From positions 700,501-764,500 of the forward strand of contig JAJKFH010002781.1 of the NCBI GenBank assembly GCA_023333565.1: a DNA stretch of 64,000 nt. Reading direction: 5' to 3'. A program made the position numbers and the translations under genes. The notes under the pieces were generated by a model, which worked only from the letters and a program-made list of their open reading frames with translations, did no database searches and was not told the origin of the DNA. This stretch comes from Puffinus mauretanicus (lineage: Eukaryota > Chordata > Aves > Procellariiformes > Procellariidae). The first letter of the stretch is position 1. The number at the start of each line of letters is the position of its first letter. This document shows, one piece after another, positions 49,626-63,273 of this stretch.

Positions 49626-50175
49626 TGTCCTGGTTTCAGCTGGGATAGTGTTAATTTTCTTCCTAGTAGCTGGATTAGTGCTGTGTTTTGGATTTATTAT
49701 GAGAAGAATGTTGATAACACACTGATGTTTTAGTTGTTGCTAAGTAGTGCTTACATAGTCAAGGACTTTTCAGCTTCCCATGCTCTGCCAGGTGCACAAG
49801 AAGCTGGGAGGGAATATAGTCAGGACAGCTGACCCGAGCTGGCCAAGGGGGTATTCCATACCATATGATGTCATGCTCAGTATATAAGCTGGGGAGAGTT
49901 GGCCAGGGTGCAGCAATTGCTGCTTGGGGACTGGCTGGGCATCGGTCAGGGGATGGTGAGCAATTGCATTGTACATCACTTGCTTTGTATACTCTATTAT
50001 TATTGTTATTATTACTACTATTTTACTTTATTTCAATTATTAAACTGTTTTTATCTCAGCCCACCAGTTTTCTCACTTTTACTCTCCCGATTCTCTCCCC
50101 CATCCCACCGGAGGCGGGGGGAGTGAGCAAGTGGCTGTGTGGTCTTTAGTTGGTGGCTAGGGTTAAACCATGACA
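49626..50175 (+). mobile_element. Solo LTR with the best preserved promoter
   Basis: A 550-bp LTR from TGTCCTGGTTTCAGC to GGTTAAACCATGACA. The flanks GTGGT (49621-49625) and GTGAT (50176-50180) would be a 5-bp target duplication with one difference. The core promoter is well kept: CRE-like TGATGTCA at 49866-49873, then TATATAAG at 49881-49888, and ATTAAA at 50039-50044. It belongs to the subfamily of 19470-19982. No internal retroviral sequence adjoins it. Confidence 0.9.
49881..49888 (+). promoter_or_regulatory. TATA box of the solo LTR
   Basis: TATATAAG lies 8 bp after a CRE-like octamer (49866-49873), the expected U3 arrangement. The homologous site is degraded in the LTRs at 19470 and 40772. 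Activity is not shown by the sequence. Confidence 0.6.
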
Positions 50176-53100
50176 GTGATTAAGCCTGGTAGTCATGCTG
50201 GGCCAGTGCACTTTTAATCTCCCAAGGTAAAGTAGCACTCTGCCTTTTGCTCTGTGTTCCTATTGTTCAGACTTGGTTTTTTCTTTTTTTTTCTAAAGAG
50301 CAGTTAGTAGTAGTGTTAGGCCTCTGCCTGTATTCCAAGACTTTGAGCACTTTCTTGCTACTCATATCTCCAGAAACATGCAATAGTTGAGATTGGTTTA
50401 TGTTGGCAGCAAGAAACATTGATACAATAAAAGTGTAGACCTGTACGTGTTCTCTGGTCTCAGGAATATTTGAGTATTTCTTGATGTCCAGTGGTCAATG
50501 GTTTCAACACGTTCGTGGTTTGCCCTCTTCCCTACATGTCTAGCTTGCAGTTTCCCTAGTCTCTGTAGATACAGCAGTCAGCAACAGTCCCTTTCTTGCA
50601 CAGCAACCATCATTTTTTTGGCTGACTCCCTGATCAGCTCCAACAGTGTTTGGAGACCATACCTATGCAATGGGCAAGGCTTTCATTACAAAGCATCCTG
50701 CTCCCTGAGTGCAGTTGCTGCAGCCAGAGGAGGACATAGGGCTGCTCTGTTTCCTGGCGTTCCTAAACTCCCTTCTCGTGGCAGCCCCGAGTCACCTCTC
50801 AGCAGGGAGAGGTGAAGGGGCTGGGGCCGCAGGGAGCAACCCAGAGCAGAGCTTCACTGTGGGGATGTGCCAGCATGAGGACCAACATGTGCTTCAGCTA
50901 AAACACTGTTTAGCAGCCTTTCTGTCTGCTTCTCCCCCTTTTTCCTCAAATTTATATTTAAAATGATTTGGTCTGAAGATTAACAAACCTCCTTCATTTG
51001 CTTACCAGAACAGCTTTCCTAACTGGTGTCAGGAAAGGTATAAAAAGATGAAAAGGGAGACAAGTTCTGTACCCAGTTTAGGTGTGTAGCATGACATAGG
51101 TAATTACACAGAGTCTTTATCTGTTGCCTGAGACTGCTGCTGCTTCTCAGTTCAGGAGAACTCAGATTGCACTACATATCCTCACAGGAGTTTCTCCTAA
51201 TTTTGCCACTTGATCACTGGATATCAATGTAGCTTATTTTGTACAGCTTCCATCTACCATGAAAAAGTATCCTGTTCTGGCAAAGGGAAGGAACTGTCTG
51301 CTACCACAGAAAGGGTATGGGACTAAGTACCAATCCAAAGGTCAAAATTCCCTCCTTTCTCTTGTAAATAACTGTGGTGCCACTAGTGTTATGAGACGAG
51401 GAGGAAAGAGCAGGTCTTCAGCAATAAAAAAGAAAATATTTCTCTAAAGCAGTGTTTCAGGAGAGTCAGGGCATAGCAGTTAAGAAATTTTCATCCTCTG
51501 TCCTTTCAAATAGAAAATGAAGTTCCACCAAAATTAAGTTTCCGGCAAATGATTGAGACCATTCTTTGTGTTTCTGTGTTTTCCCTTGCCATAAAAACGG
51601 GCAAGAATATCTCCATTTATGTCTCAGTTTAAGGTTGAGTCATTTGCACTAAAACATCTTGATTTGGCAAAGCAAACATTCATCTGGTCTATCTGACAAT
51701 CATCTGTTTCTGAGCAGTCATGAGATTTCGTAGAAGATGGGGTCTGTTTGCCTCGTCTCTGCTAAGGGTGCAGCCCTTTGGCTGTATGGCATCTGCTGTG
51801 AAAGTCACCAGCTCACCCAGCTGGCCAAACACAGTGTTCTGTGGAAATCCAGAGTTCACTGATGGAGAACACACTGAACGCATCTTATGCAATAATAGGG
51901 AAAAGTATCCTTGCAACTGGAAAGAGAAGCAGCTTAAATAATTGACCAAACCTCCCACTACCATACAGTACCAACCAGCATACAAAACGCTTCACTGGCC
52001 ACTAAAAAGGTCCCAGAAGTAGATCTATCCCAACAACCCAACACAGATTTTTGTTAAAATGCAGGGGACAGATATTTTCATTCCCTGTAGTTATGCTGTC
52101 TTGTTTTCTCTCTTTCCAGCTAGCTCTCCTTCTCCTCCTGCACACACCAGTCAGGCACAATTACACAAACTTAACTCATAGTCCACATCAAAGAGCAAAC
52201 CAGCACATAAATCCTCAGCACAGTTCTCTCTGGTGACACAGGAAACATGAAAATACAACTCTTCACAGTTACTAATTTCTAAAAAACAAGTCTTGGTTAT
52301 TTTAAATTTAACACTTTTAAATTTCAATTTAAACACTTTTAAAAGCAACTTGTCTTTAAACAAGAGACTGTATCATTTTTCAAACACATACATTTTTGTG
52401 GACTTATGTGTATATATACACACACACAAGAAATGCTCTCTTTCCAGAAATGCTTTGGTCTGAGCCATGAAAGCAATGACATGGATTGAAGCAGAGTCAG
52501 CAAATTCAAGATTTCAGAGTCTCAGGGTTCATAAATGCAGCATGATGAATAAATTAATTTTATATTATTCCTAAAACCTGAAAATGAATGCATCAACAAA
52601 TGAAACTGCAACAGAGAGATATAATTTGCTGTCTCAGTTCACAGTTAGATTAATGGAAGAGTCATGCAAAGACTGATAGGGCTAAACAGTTTCAAATTAC
52701 TTCATTAATGTTAGAGGCAGACCCAAAAGTGTGCACCTAGCAGTTTTAATAGCTGTAGTTAAGATTACACAAAAAAAAAAGGTTTTCACTAAAATGTGGA
52801 TATGTATTTATGATGAGGAAAGTATCTCAAGGGATTTGAAACTTGAAAGGGATTTGATAGTTTGAAACCATCATCAAGGGGACTGATTTTGTGGTTTGAT
52901 TTTTTTTTTTTAAATTTTATTTTTAGGGGAAGGAGAAGGGACTAGACTCTCATTTCTCATTGCAGTATCTCTCTCTCCAGCCTCAAAAGTTGTCATCTCA
53001 CTTTCAAAGCCTTCAAAATTCTCTGGCAGTTAACATCTTTCCAACTTTGTAACTGGCCTGCCTTTCTCTTTACACCATTTTATATAACATCAAACACCAG

Positions 53101-55165
53101 CTACTTATTTTCATATATAAGTCCCTTACAGCCTGTCCTTCCTTTATTTATATCTCCTTATAAACACATCAACTCACATGACTCACTGAAGTTTGAACGT
53201 AATGTTCTTGAATAATTTTTCTTATTTATGAATTATCCTTGTATTTAATCTTTCCTTCTGACAGTTTTTCTGTAAAAATCCATGCAGTCATTTCATTCTT
53301 CTTTTTCAAATCCATGAGATTCTATCCATAAGTTGCCCTTTGCTACAAACTTAAGACTCTCTTCATAAACACAGGACTTTTTCACTGAAGGTATATTGGA
53401 TTTTGATTCCTTACCAGTGCTATTGTCAGCTATGATCTGTGCTTTGCTGTGATGGTATCTGGCAAAAATCTCTTCCTTATCTATATTTTCTCATTCAGTA
53501 TCAGTTGGTCATCTCTTTCCTTCAGCTGTGTTAAGGTACCAATCTACATTATCTGCGGTTTGAGAGAACTCACATCATAATATTTTTCCCATTTCAATTT
53601 ACAGAATTGAGTTTAGAATATTCCTATTAAATCAAGGGAAAATTTCTTCTGATTCCACAAAAAAAATCATAGCCCTGAGCACTTTTGAAAGTCAACTTAC
53701 TATCCTTTTTTCAGTAAAGAGGTTACAGCTAGTATTTGTAAAAGATTGTAAACAGAATTCAAGTTTACATTTCTCAAATTTGTTGCCTATCAGTGTATTT
53801 ATTAGAAGGAAACCATAAACTTCATTGTCCCACATACTGCACATGACATTTTTAGCTCTTTTCCTTCATTAAAAAAAAAAAAGGGGAACTGCTTCAGCTG
53901 CTTGTGCCTCCATATGGCACTGCTAGTGCAAAAGGTGCTCTCAAGTGCTTTCTTAGCAGGCAGAAATTATTTCACGATATATCTCTTATTTACAAAAAAA
54001 AGGCTAAAAGTTCTTGCAGGAGGACAAAATTCAGGAGGTACCAGATGTTTCCTGGAGCCACTTTTGATCAGGTCTGAACATCCATAAACTACCAATGAAA
54101 CTCAGGTGTGAAGCTACCTATTAATAGTCCAAACCAATGAATTAGACGAAGGGTGACACTACAACTAGAAAAGGATTAACTCTTTTTTCTGCTTTCCATG
54201 CTAATTAATTTCAATATAGTCAATCCATTCGAGGAATTGGATTGTTCACAGGAAGTAGCTATACTACCTGTCATTACAACTACCAATGAAGTTTCTTTAA
54301 AAAGTGTACTTCACTGCTAAGACTCCACACTCCAGTCATTATTCATTTCCAAGAGAGAAAGATTTTTTGGTGTTACGATTCCATGTATATGGAATATATG
54401 CCTTTCTGCATATACACCTTCACAAAATCACTCACACAGTTCAAACTGATTGGGAAGTTATTCAATTCAAAGCCCAAAATATCTGGTTGAAGAGATAAAT
54501 CGTTACTTGTCTTAGAGTAAGTGTTGTCAGTCACTGTAAAAATGCATACCTCCTCCTTTTCTACTTTTTCCTCCTCTCCTTCTTAACCTTGAATGGGATG
54601 AGAGGAAAAATATTCTGATTATGAGGAACAAAAGCAAAACATTGTAGCATTATTCATTTTACAGAAGACCAGTTCTGTTGACTTTAGGTCACTCCGCTAG
54701 GTCTGTTTCTTCTCCTAGGCTTTTCCTGAGGGAAAACAGATTAACTCGAGAGAAGTTTGGTACAGCTGGTAGCTATGTCAAGAAGAGTTCAGGCTTCAGG
54801 AAAAGCTAGCTTGTTGGCTGCCAAATCTAATTATTACTGCTTTATTGAATGTGCATATGGCTGGAACAATTAATACATGCACTTTTATTAATATGTTTAA
54901 AAAATTGAAATGACAGCTAAGTCATTAAATATCTCTTGTTATGTATTTCAACTTCTTGTTCGGTGAGTATTCCTTTATATTAATGTTTATAATGCATTAA
55001 AATTTAAAAAAAACCCAAAATTAACTGTTGATTGCATTATAACACTAATCCAAAATGCTTAATAGAGATGGATAAACAGCTTAGTGTATGTTAAAGCACT
55101 TAGATCTAAACTTGTTGATTCTCCTGAGCCTTACTTTGAAAATAGCTACTAGACGGGCTTTTGTA
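50176..55165. other. Non-coding DNA, no gene recognised
   Basis: Includes a more GC-rich patch at 50700-50900 with overlapping short frames, none recognised. A-runs occur near 52771 and 53871. There is a short TATACACACACACA patch near 52414. Confidence 0.5.
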
Positions 55166-55206
55166 AAAACAAACAAACAAACAAACAAACAAACAAACAA
55201 ACAAAC
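55166..55206 (+). repeat. (CAAA)n microsatellite
   Basis: About ten uninterrupted ACAA/CAAA units. Confidence 0.95.
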
Positions 55207-55880
55207 CCAACCAAAGCTTTTTAGAGGTTTTGAGTGTTTTGTTATACTTTCTGATTACATATGTTTTCTCTGAAAGTATTAAGAGTTGAATTAATAAAAA
55301 TGTGTATTCATAATATACACAGACATATTATTATAGTATATGCTTTAGAAATATAATGTTCACATTAAAAATAACATTATCGTACTATCAATTGACTATT
55401 TGATACTTTCTCATTAGAATTCTAGCTGTAATTTTTGTAACAATTTTTGAGATCACAACAAATTTCAAGTTGCTTTTTTGTTTGTTTTTTGTTTGTTTTT
55501 TAAATATTTACAATCCCTTGGAACTTGCCCACAATTAAAGCTTCATTACAGTGGCCCATTTTAACAGAATCTTTAATCTTTTATTTGCAAGAAGCTCACT
55601 GAAATGGCAAAATCCCAAATAGAATATATACACAAGTGTATATATATATGCATTTTTCATAGGACCTTTATGAAAAGTGAATTGAAAGCAATAGGCATTT
55701 TAGTTTCATCAAACTTGAATTCTTATGTAAACTTAGTTAAGAGTAACCTCATACACTGTTATGTTGCTGGATCAGCATATCTGACTGGCACACATTCCGC
55801 TTGTAAAGTTATTCTCCATAGATAATTTTGTAGATTTGTGTCCTGAGACTGTGGAAAGCATTTCCACAGGGTAAACATTT
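55207..55880. other. Non-coding AT-rich DNA
   Basis: Very AT-rich, with GTTT/T runs at 55473-55502 and a TATATATATA patch near 55639. No gene. Confidence 0.5.
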
Positions 55881-56891
55881 CCAGCGGGTAGTGGTTAATG
55901 ACTCAATGTCCAGATGGAGTTCAGTGACAAGTGGTGTCCCTCAGGGGTCTGTATTGGGACCAGTACTGTTTAATATCTTCAACAATGACATAGACAGTGG
56001 GATAGAGTGCACCCTCAGAAAGTTTGCAGATGACACCAAGATGAGCGGTGCACTTGACACACCTGAGGGACAGGATGTCATCCAGAGGGACCTGGACAAG
56101 CTCGAGAAGTGGGCCTGTGTGAACCTCATGAGGTTCAACAAGGCCAAGCGCAAGGTCCTGCACCTGGGTCGGGGCAACCCCTGGGATCAATACAGGCTGG
56201 AGGATGAAGGGATTGAGAGCAGCCCTGCTGAGAAGGACTTGGGGGCACTGGTGGACGCAAAGCCAAAAATGAGCTGACAATGTGCGCTCGCAGCCCAGAA
56301 GGCCAACCATATCCTGGGCTGCATCAAAAGAAGCGTGGCCAGCAGGTCGAGGGAGGTGATTCTGCCCCTCTACTCTGCTCTGGTGAGACCTCACCTGGAG
56401 TACTGCATCCAGCTCTGGAGCCCTCAGCACAGGAGAGACATGGACCTGTTGGAGCGAATCCAGAGGAGGGCCACAAAAATGAGCAGGGGGGTGGAACGCC
56501 TATTCTATGAAGAAAGGCTGAGAGAGTTGGGGTTATTCAGCCTGGGGAGACCTTATTGCAGCCTTTCAGTACTTAAAGGGGGCTTATGAGAAAGATGGGG
56601 ACAGACTTTTTAGTAGGGCCTGTTGCGACAGGACAAGGGGTAATGATTTTACACTAAAAAAGGGTAGATTCAGACTAGATATAAGGAAGAAATTTTTTAC
56701 AATGAGGGTGGTGAAACACTGCAACAGGTGGCCAAGAGACGTTGTAGGTGCTCCATCCCTGGAAACACTCAAGGTGAATTGGATGGGGCTCTGAGCAACC
56801 TGATCTAGTTGAAGATGTCCCTGCTCATTACAGGGGGGGTTGGACTAGATGACCTTTAAAGGTCCCTTCCAACCCAAACTATTCTATGATT
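55881..56891 (+). mobile_element. CR1 LINE, 5'-truncated, older subfamily
   Basis: It starts near GTAGTGGTTAATGACTC in the reverse transcriptase domain and ends CCAACCCAAACTATTCTATGAT. It is the same broad subfamily as the outer CR1 at 42962-44482, judging by TTAAAGGTCCCTTCCAACCC and the AAGTGGGCCTGTGTGAACC-type body. Small deletions are present, for example after TTCAGCCTGGGGAG. Confidence 0.93.
55891..56589 (+). pseudogene. CR1 ORF2 reverse transcriptase remnant with one stop
   Basis: The frame carries [16 protein letters not shown] (residues 15-30) and the catalytic FADD at residues 45-48 (56023-56034). It is open to a TGA at 56275-56277, where related copies have an Arg codon, so a CpG-type decay explains the stop. 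The same frame then continues [19 protein letters not shown] and [20 protein letters not shown] down to 56589, past a small deletion. The enzyme would reverse-transcribe CR1 RNA. This copy has only the last part of the domain and is inactive. Confidence 0.9.
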
Positions 56892-59800
56892 TCTTTGGAT
56901 ACCTCCTAAGGTGTTAGCCTCACAGAGTACAGGGCATGTTCTCTACGGGACTATATTGATACAGAGGTAGAAGAGAGTTTTTAGGCTTTTCCACTTGATT
57001 TTCTTCTTTTGAATAAATATAACTATGCTGGATTTAGAGCAGCAAGAAACTCCTGGTTTTGGTAATGAAAATAAAGGTATAGATTTAATTCACTGACAGG
57101 TCAAAGCTTTTGAGTCCATGCATATGATTTATATTTTGACCCTAATCACTGTCTCTTTCCAACAGGCACATGATATACCTCTGTCTAGAAAGGAAACTTT
57201 AAGACATATTATTCTATTCCAATGCTTGTATTCTTTCTAATGATGGTTCAGGAACAGGCTTAAAATTCAAATCTTCAACTCTTGTTGAGTTTTTTGCTTT
57301 GTTTCAGTGATACTGAAAGGCAGTAGAGGGGCAAAGACTCTGGGGATGGCTGAACTATTTTGTTGGAACTGAGGAACACTAAACCCCAGAAAGTAAACTT
57401 CTTTATAAGACGTTTAAACAGACATATCTGTTGCATTGCTTTTCAGCTACCAGAGATGGAGTAGAAATATTCCTAATTATACTGAGCCAATTTTTTTCAG
57501 GGAAGAAAACAAGAGACACAGCATAAGAATTAGGTGAGGTGAAATTAAAGTAATTTTTCTATGACAAAGCTGTTTGTTTACAGAAATCAAACAAAAATTA
57601 AGATCACAATGAATTCTTAGTTATACTGTGCAAAACGAACTATCTCCTTTTTAAAAAGAAAAAAAAATATTGGAAGAACAATCTGGATTGCTTTGTATTA
57701 TAGGTAAGACAAAAGCTCATTTAAAAACATTTCAGACCAACACACATACAAAAGAAAAACATAGGCATAGCCCCTGGAAATTCAACCCAAGACACTTCTA
57801 TTAGCTATGCGAGAAGCTGAAGCATGGCTTTCTCAAACAGTTTGGCCTCTTATTATTTCTGAATGTGGAAGACCTCTATCACTTTGGGGAAAAATGCAGA
57901 AATGGAAAAAAAATTTCTTAACTAAATTTTACAAATCACCTTTACAAATTACATAGCTCTTAAGTTCTCAGGTGTCATGAAATTACAAGCTGAGGATTAC
58001 TGCCCTATTACTGCCCTGAAAGTACTGAAAAGCTACTCTTCTGTATTTCTATGCATGCACCTTTTCAGGCTTCCTAAGTTTAAAATTACACTATATTACT
58101 GTCATGAAAGACTCCAGGAAATGCATGGAGAACAAGAAGCCTCACATTTTGCCAAAGAGAGAAATTATACCATGAAACATATTTGGCTTGCATACATATC
58201 CTTATGTTCAATTCTGGAGAAAAAAAAAAAAAAAAAGATAAAATCCACTCCCTAACAATAGCAGTACTAAACAAAACCACTCACCAAGTCCGTGTTTATA
58301 TTCACCCTACATCAGTACCTGTTTCCTAGCCCGCAGGTTCTGTTTCCAGGCAACTCATGTATGCTTACCTCTTTCACATTACTCATACATTGCAAAATTT
58401 CCAGTGCATTAACCTGCAATCTTCCTTCTTCCTGTAAAACCTGCCTCACTTACAGTCCTTGCACGCTTACAACAATCTTGTGCACTTTCTCTGGCATATA
58501 TTTGTCAAAAAATAATCCTTTTAGGACTTTAGCTAGGTTGTCTAGTTCACACTTTAATTCTGTTTTTCACCTGCTACATCCAAGAACACTTTCCTGTCAT
58601 AGAGCTACTAGTCACAAGGCTATCTTAATTATGTTAATCACTCTCTCCCAGCTAATACAATTAACCATAATTAGCTGATTCTTTTCTTGCTATACTTTGT
58701 TCCCCCAGGGGGATTAGGAGTTATTAAACTAGATGAATACCCAACCTCTCTCGCATGATTGTCTCCCAGGAAAAGCCCCGGGGCAGAAAGGCAGGAGATG
58801 CATTGCTCACGCTCTTGCCTGACCCAGCCTGAATGAGCAGCAGAAGTCCCTCGAAGAGGCATTGACTGAAAATGTGTGTTCCATTATAATCACCTTACAT
58901 GGAGGATGGAAGTCATGGCACGGAAGCCTGCTTAATCATTGAAAAATATTTTAAGTCTGCTGTGGATTTTCCTGGAGTACTAAGGTGGTGTTTGTCATTA
59001 GCGCTGCTGCAGAGGCACATACTACAGCTACTGCTGCAGAGTTCTTTCTCTAATTCGTACTGGAGATGAAATACCCCTTACATGTATGGAGCTGATTGTC
59101 TACTGCCTGGCGTGCAGTGTTGTGTACAGTTAGATGAGTCACAAAATTGGAGTCATTTACCGTAAATGAGTTGCAAAGGAATCATGTCCCATCTGGTATT
59201 ATCATTCTGTCACCATTTTGCATTGTAGCTGCTAGTGATCACATTGCTAAAGCAAACTTCAGAGATCTCATATGATATTTCTCTATAACTACTGTCATCA
59301 CCCATTGCATAGACACATTTCTCACCAGCTAGAGGTTCCAGGTATTTTGCAAGTGCTTTTTGATGCAGAAGGCATGTGTAAGATCTACAGAGGATGCAAA
59401 TGTATTTAAAAAAATATATTGACGAGGTAGTTTGGCTACTCTGGATGACCTGAAAATACATGATGCAGCAGCACAATAATGCTTTTTGAAAGCCTGGTAT
59501 AATGGAACAAGGAAAACAGGAGAGTGTTTCTCAAAAGCATGCTTATCACCACCAAACAGAGATACCTGCAACTAAATGACAAATAGAAGAAAATCAGTAA
59601 AAGTACTATTAAAAAGGGAAATATAAAATGGTAAATGTAAAAAAATACATATGTCAGGAGCAATCCTCAATTATCAGGATAATGGTAGATGACAGAATAG
59701 TCTGTTCCAGCTTAAGCTCCTCAGGCTGTTACTGATACTGTTCCTCATTTCCTGCGATTTTTAAACTCAGTACAAGTGCTTTTAGACTCAGTGTCTGTAC

Positions 59801-61291
59801 AAATGATCAGAGTAGGTATAGTGATACAGTGTCAGATTTGAAAGTGTACATCTGCTTACCTCATCCTGAGTCATATTCTTTGCATACTTTACCATTCTGA
59901 TAATTGTTACTATTGTGACTGTAAATTCAGGCTGTGACAGTGAAAATTGTAAATGGCCATGCTCCAGGGACAGAGAACCTACTCATACAGCTCAGCCTCA
60001 GGGAGGAATTTCAAACTGAAATCACAAACTGATTTGAATACCTACTGCCATAATTCGTTTTTGTATTTAATGACAATAAAGCAGACATCTGTGACCCCTG
60101 TGAATGTGACTGCAGGGAGAAGTGACAGCTTTAGGTCCACAGTTTACATGTTCCAAGGCATATATATAACAAATTTAAATGTTTCTTCCCATGGACAGCT
60201 TTACAGTATTGGTGGGGAGGGTGAGGGGAAGGTATGTGGAATGAGAACACAACAAGAGACAGAAAAGATCAGCAGATCACACAGTGGTAGGGGTAGGTCA
60301 AGCAGAGTTAAACATCTGAGATTGCGCAGAGATTAATCAGGAGCCTAGAACATTTGCTGTCTCTCTGTCTGTATATGTTTCTGTGTTGTGCTCAAGATCT
60401 TGTTTCTTGGCAAAGAGGAAACACGCTTTATATGTAAAGATAAGAATTTATTGTTGATATAATTGATGCTTGAATAGTCTAATCCAAGAGTCATTAATTA
60501 TCCAGATCTATTTAATATAGAAAAAGAAAGAATCCTTCAATACAGAAAAAATCTCAGTAATAATACAGTTAAAATTTTTATACAGACACTTAGTTTCTAC
60601 CCTTTTCCTGGTGTAATGCTTACCCTTCCACTGCTCCTCTGGACCCTAATGTTGGTGGTTTCACTCTGGTGGTGGTGGTAGGGTGTTACAGGGAGTTGTT
60701 GGCACCTGGAGTCCTTTGCTAGTAGGAATCTGATGTTCATCTTGATGGTTTCTTCTTCCTCACACTAGGGATCCACATGGGGTCATATTTATGTGTTTGC
60801 CAACACACTTTTACATCTTGCTATTTCTTCATTGGCCTGTGTCTCTCCACATTACATTCACATTCATTATATGGTACATTTTACATATATTGGATATTTG
60901 TTTTTAACTCTCTCTCATTTATCCTGAAAATTGTTTTCGTCCTTCTTCAGGTCTGCATTTCTTTAACTGACCAGTGGTGAGTTTATAGCTGTGGGGCCAC
61001 CAGTGCCAAAACTGTGGCCCTTCTCCTATCACCCCATGCCTATCCCTCTATTCCCACATCCTGTGCCTCCACTTCTTAAGCCTCTGCAATTGTACCTGGC
61101 CTTTATGTCTCTGAAGTACTGCTTTATACTATCCATATAAAACCATGGTACCATAAGCAGAAGTAAAACAAATTAGCCATACCCACTTAGTCAGAAGGAG
61201 ACAAAGCTGCAGGCAGGTCAGTAAATGTTGGCATATTACAGGGCTAAATGAGAGTGTGTGATATAAAGGTATTCATTGTTGCTTTTATACT
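56892..61291. other. Non-coding DNA, no gene recognised
   Basis: Frames of 127-128 codons at 58292-58678 and 59953-60336 are not recognised and look like chance. An A-run lies at 58220-58236. A (GGT)n patch occurs near 60670-60680. Confidence 0.5.
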
Positions 61292-61366
61292 ATGTATATA
61301 GATATATGTAAACCTTTGTGTATATACATATATCTATATATATATACACACACATATATGTATATT
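61292..61366. repeat. (TA)n/(CA)n alternating purine-pyrimidine tract
   Basis: Interrupted TATATA, ATATCT and ACACAC units, partly self-complementary. Confidence 0.85.
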
Positions 61367-63233
61367 AACACTGTTTTCTACATTGCAGGGTTTTGTTTTT
61401 TTTTTTTGCAGACTTGCAAGTGGATGCTTTTGGAAGACTGAGACACAAAGTTTTGTATTCACATTTTTTACATGGCGTCAGTGTGACAAGCATATTCCAG
61501 AAAATAGTTCCTTCCATGTTTCTATGGGGAAATTACCCCTTGTTCCAAATTCTTAACACATAAGTTATAATTGCTGGGGTTTCATTACATATTGGTTGAA
61601 TTGTCACAAGCAGACCTAATGGAATCCACATTAACATTAATGGATTCTAGCTCATAGCACATGACAGACCACTTCTGAATTTGGCTGAAAGTATTTTTAT
61701 CTAATCTGTAAATTTAATTTATCCTGAAGAGCAAAGTACATTAATCTTAATTTACTGGGAAAACATACATACAGAGATGAACTTTAGAAATGAATGTTTA
61801 ATTCACATCTTACCTTTTTAATATCTGTCTGAGAAATTAATCTACTGTAAAGGACAGTGTAGTTTCAATATGACTTACTGTTTTTACTGCTAGCCGAAAA
61901 TACTATGACACAGTGAAAACAGAATGTGGCATTAAATCACAGCCTGGTTATATAGCAGGATATGCTGGAAATGTCGGAGCCTTTGAGTGTCACCATGATT
62001 AGCGATACAGAACAGAACAGTAACAAGATGAGTCATAAGTGGGACACCTGTGAGCGGGTGGAAGTTGCTCAGAGATTAGGGGCAAAAGGGACACAGCAGG
62101 AAGAAAGAAATACTAGAGTGGAGGAAAAGTGGAAAGAATTTAATTTAAAGAAGTGTATCTGGAAACAGGGGGAGTCAGGACTTAACAGAACTCTAAAAGG
62201 TAGCCCGGGAGAAATTGCTTACAGTAGATGTGTCTGAACAGAAGGAGCATGTGGAGGAGGCACCTCTCCTCTAATACAAGTCTACAGACATATATCTCTT
62301 GCCTTTCCATTTGTGCCCTCCAAAGAAGTGACTTTAGGTTTGTCTGCAGAGATATGAATGCTCCTAGTCTTATTTCAGATGAAAGGAGCCAGGTTAGCAA
62401 AGAGTACTCATTAAAATGTCTTAGGCTAATCTGGTGTCTTTAGACTGAAATACATTCATGAAATGTTTATAGAAGTAATGGAGACAGCTGATTGAAGGAG
62501 GCAGTAGCAACGAGCATGCGACAGGCTGAAGAGCTGCCAGAAGCCTCATAGCCAGACCCAGAAGAGGATGCATTTGTGGTCAATGACTATCTCACAGAAA
62601 GTTGTCCTGGTACTAAGGGTAGAGGAGACTCCTACTATGCAGTATTGTCCTAGGTAGCTAACTCATACCCATTCCTCGAGAACAAAACTGTATGAAAATC
62701 AATGTTGAATAAAGGTAATAGTAGAAAGGAAGAAGAAACAAAAAAACCCCACCCAAACCAATGGGAAAAAAAACCAAAACCAAAACATAGCAAGAGACAA
62801 ATTGTATCAGCAATTCTACTCTGTACGGAAATCAGACCACTACTAGGAAGTCTGGAAAATCCTACTCTATATACAGGCATGTACATACCTTTACCAGAGG
62901 AAATGAATCATTCTATTAGCAATGAAAATAGGTTGAAAATAGGAAGGCTGCAATGGATTGTAATGTGGATTTCCTGACATACAGAAAAAAAAAGTATAGG
63001 CTGCAACTTTTCCATCCATATAGATGCTTGCAGGATTCCACCTCTTTTGTCAACTTTATTTGAAATTAGAGAGCTATGGGGAAAAACTTAATAAAGAACA
63101 CATCATTGTGATTCTATGTAAAAGCTTGTATTCGTTGGAAAAATTAGACTGTGATAGCAGTATGGATGCTTATGGGTGTCGAGCATGAGTATGGCCCATA
63201 TATATGTATAGATGTAGGTTTAGATATATATGT
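61367..63233. other. Non-coding DNA, no gene recognised
   Basis: Includes unrecognised frames of about 90 codons at 61962-62237 and 62702-62977. The latter is rich in Lys/Pro from an A/C-rich stretch. Confidence 0.45.
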
Positions 63234-63273
63234 ATATGCATATTTGGAAATATCCATATATAAATATGCATAT
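63234..63273. repeat. AT-rich inverted repeat
   Basis: The arms ATATGCATATTT (63234-63245) and AAATATGCATAT (63262-63273) are perfect 12-bp complements with a 16-nt loop. They lie in a TATA-rich patch spanning about 63196-63280. Confidence 0.8.

Noticed and set aside
59953..60336. 127-codon plus-strand frame as a gene
   Set aside because: No recognised motif, no supporting splice or promoter signals, and a length compatible with chance among the many frames in the window.
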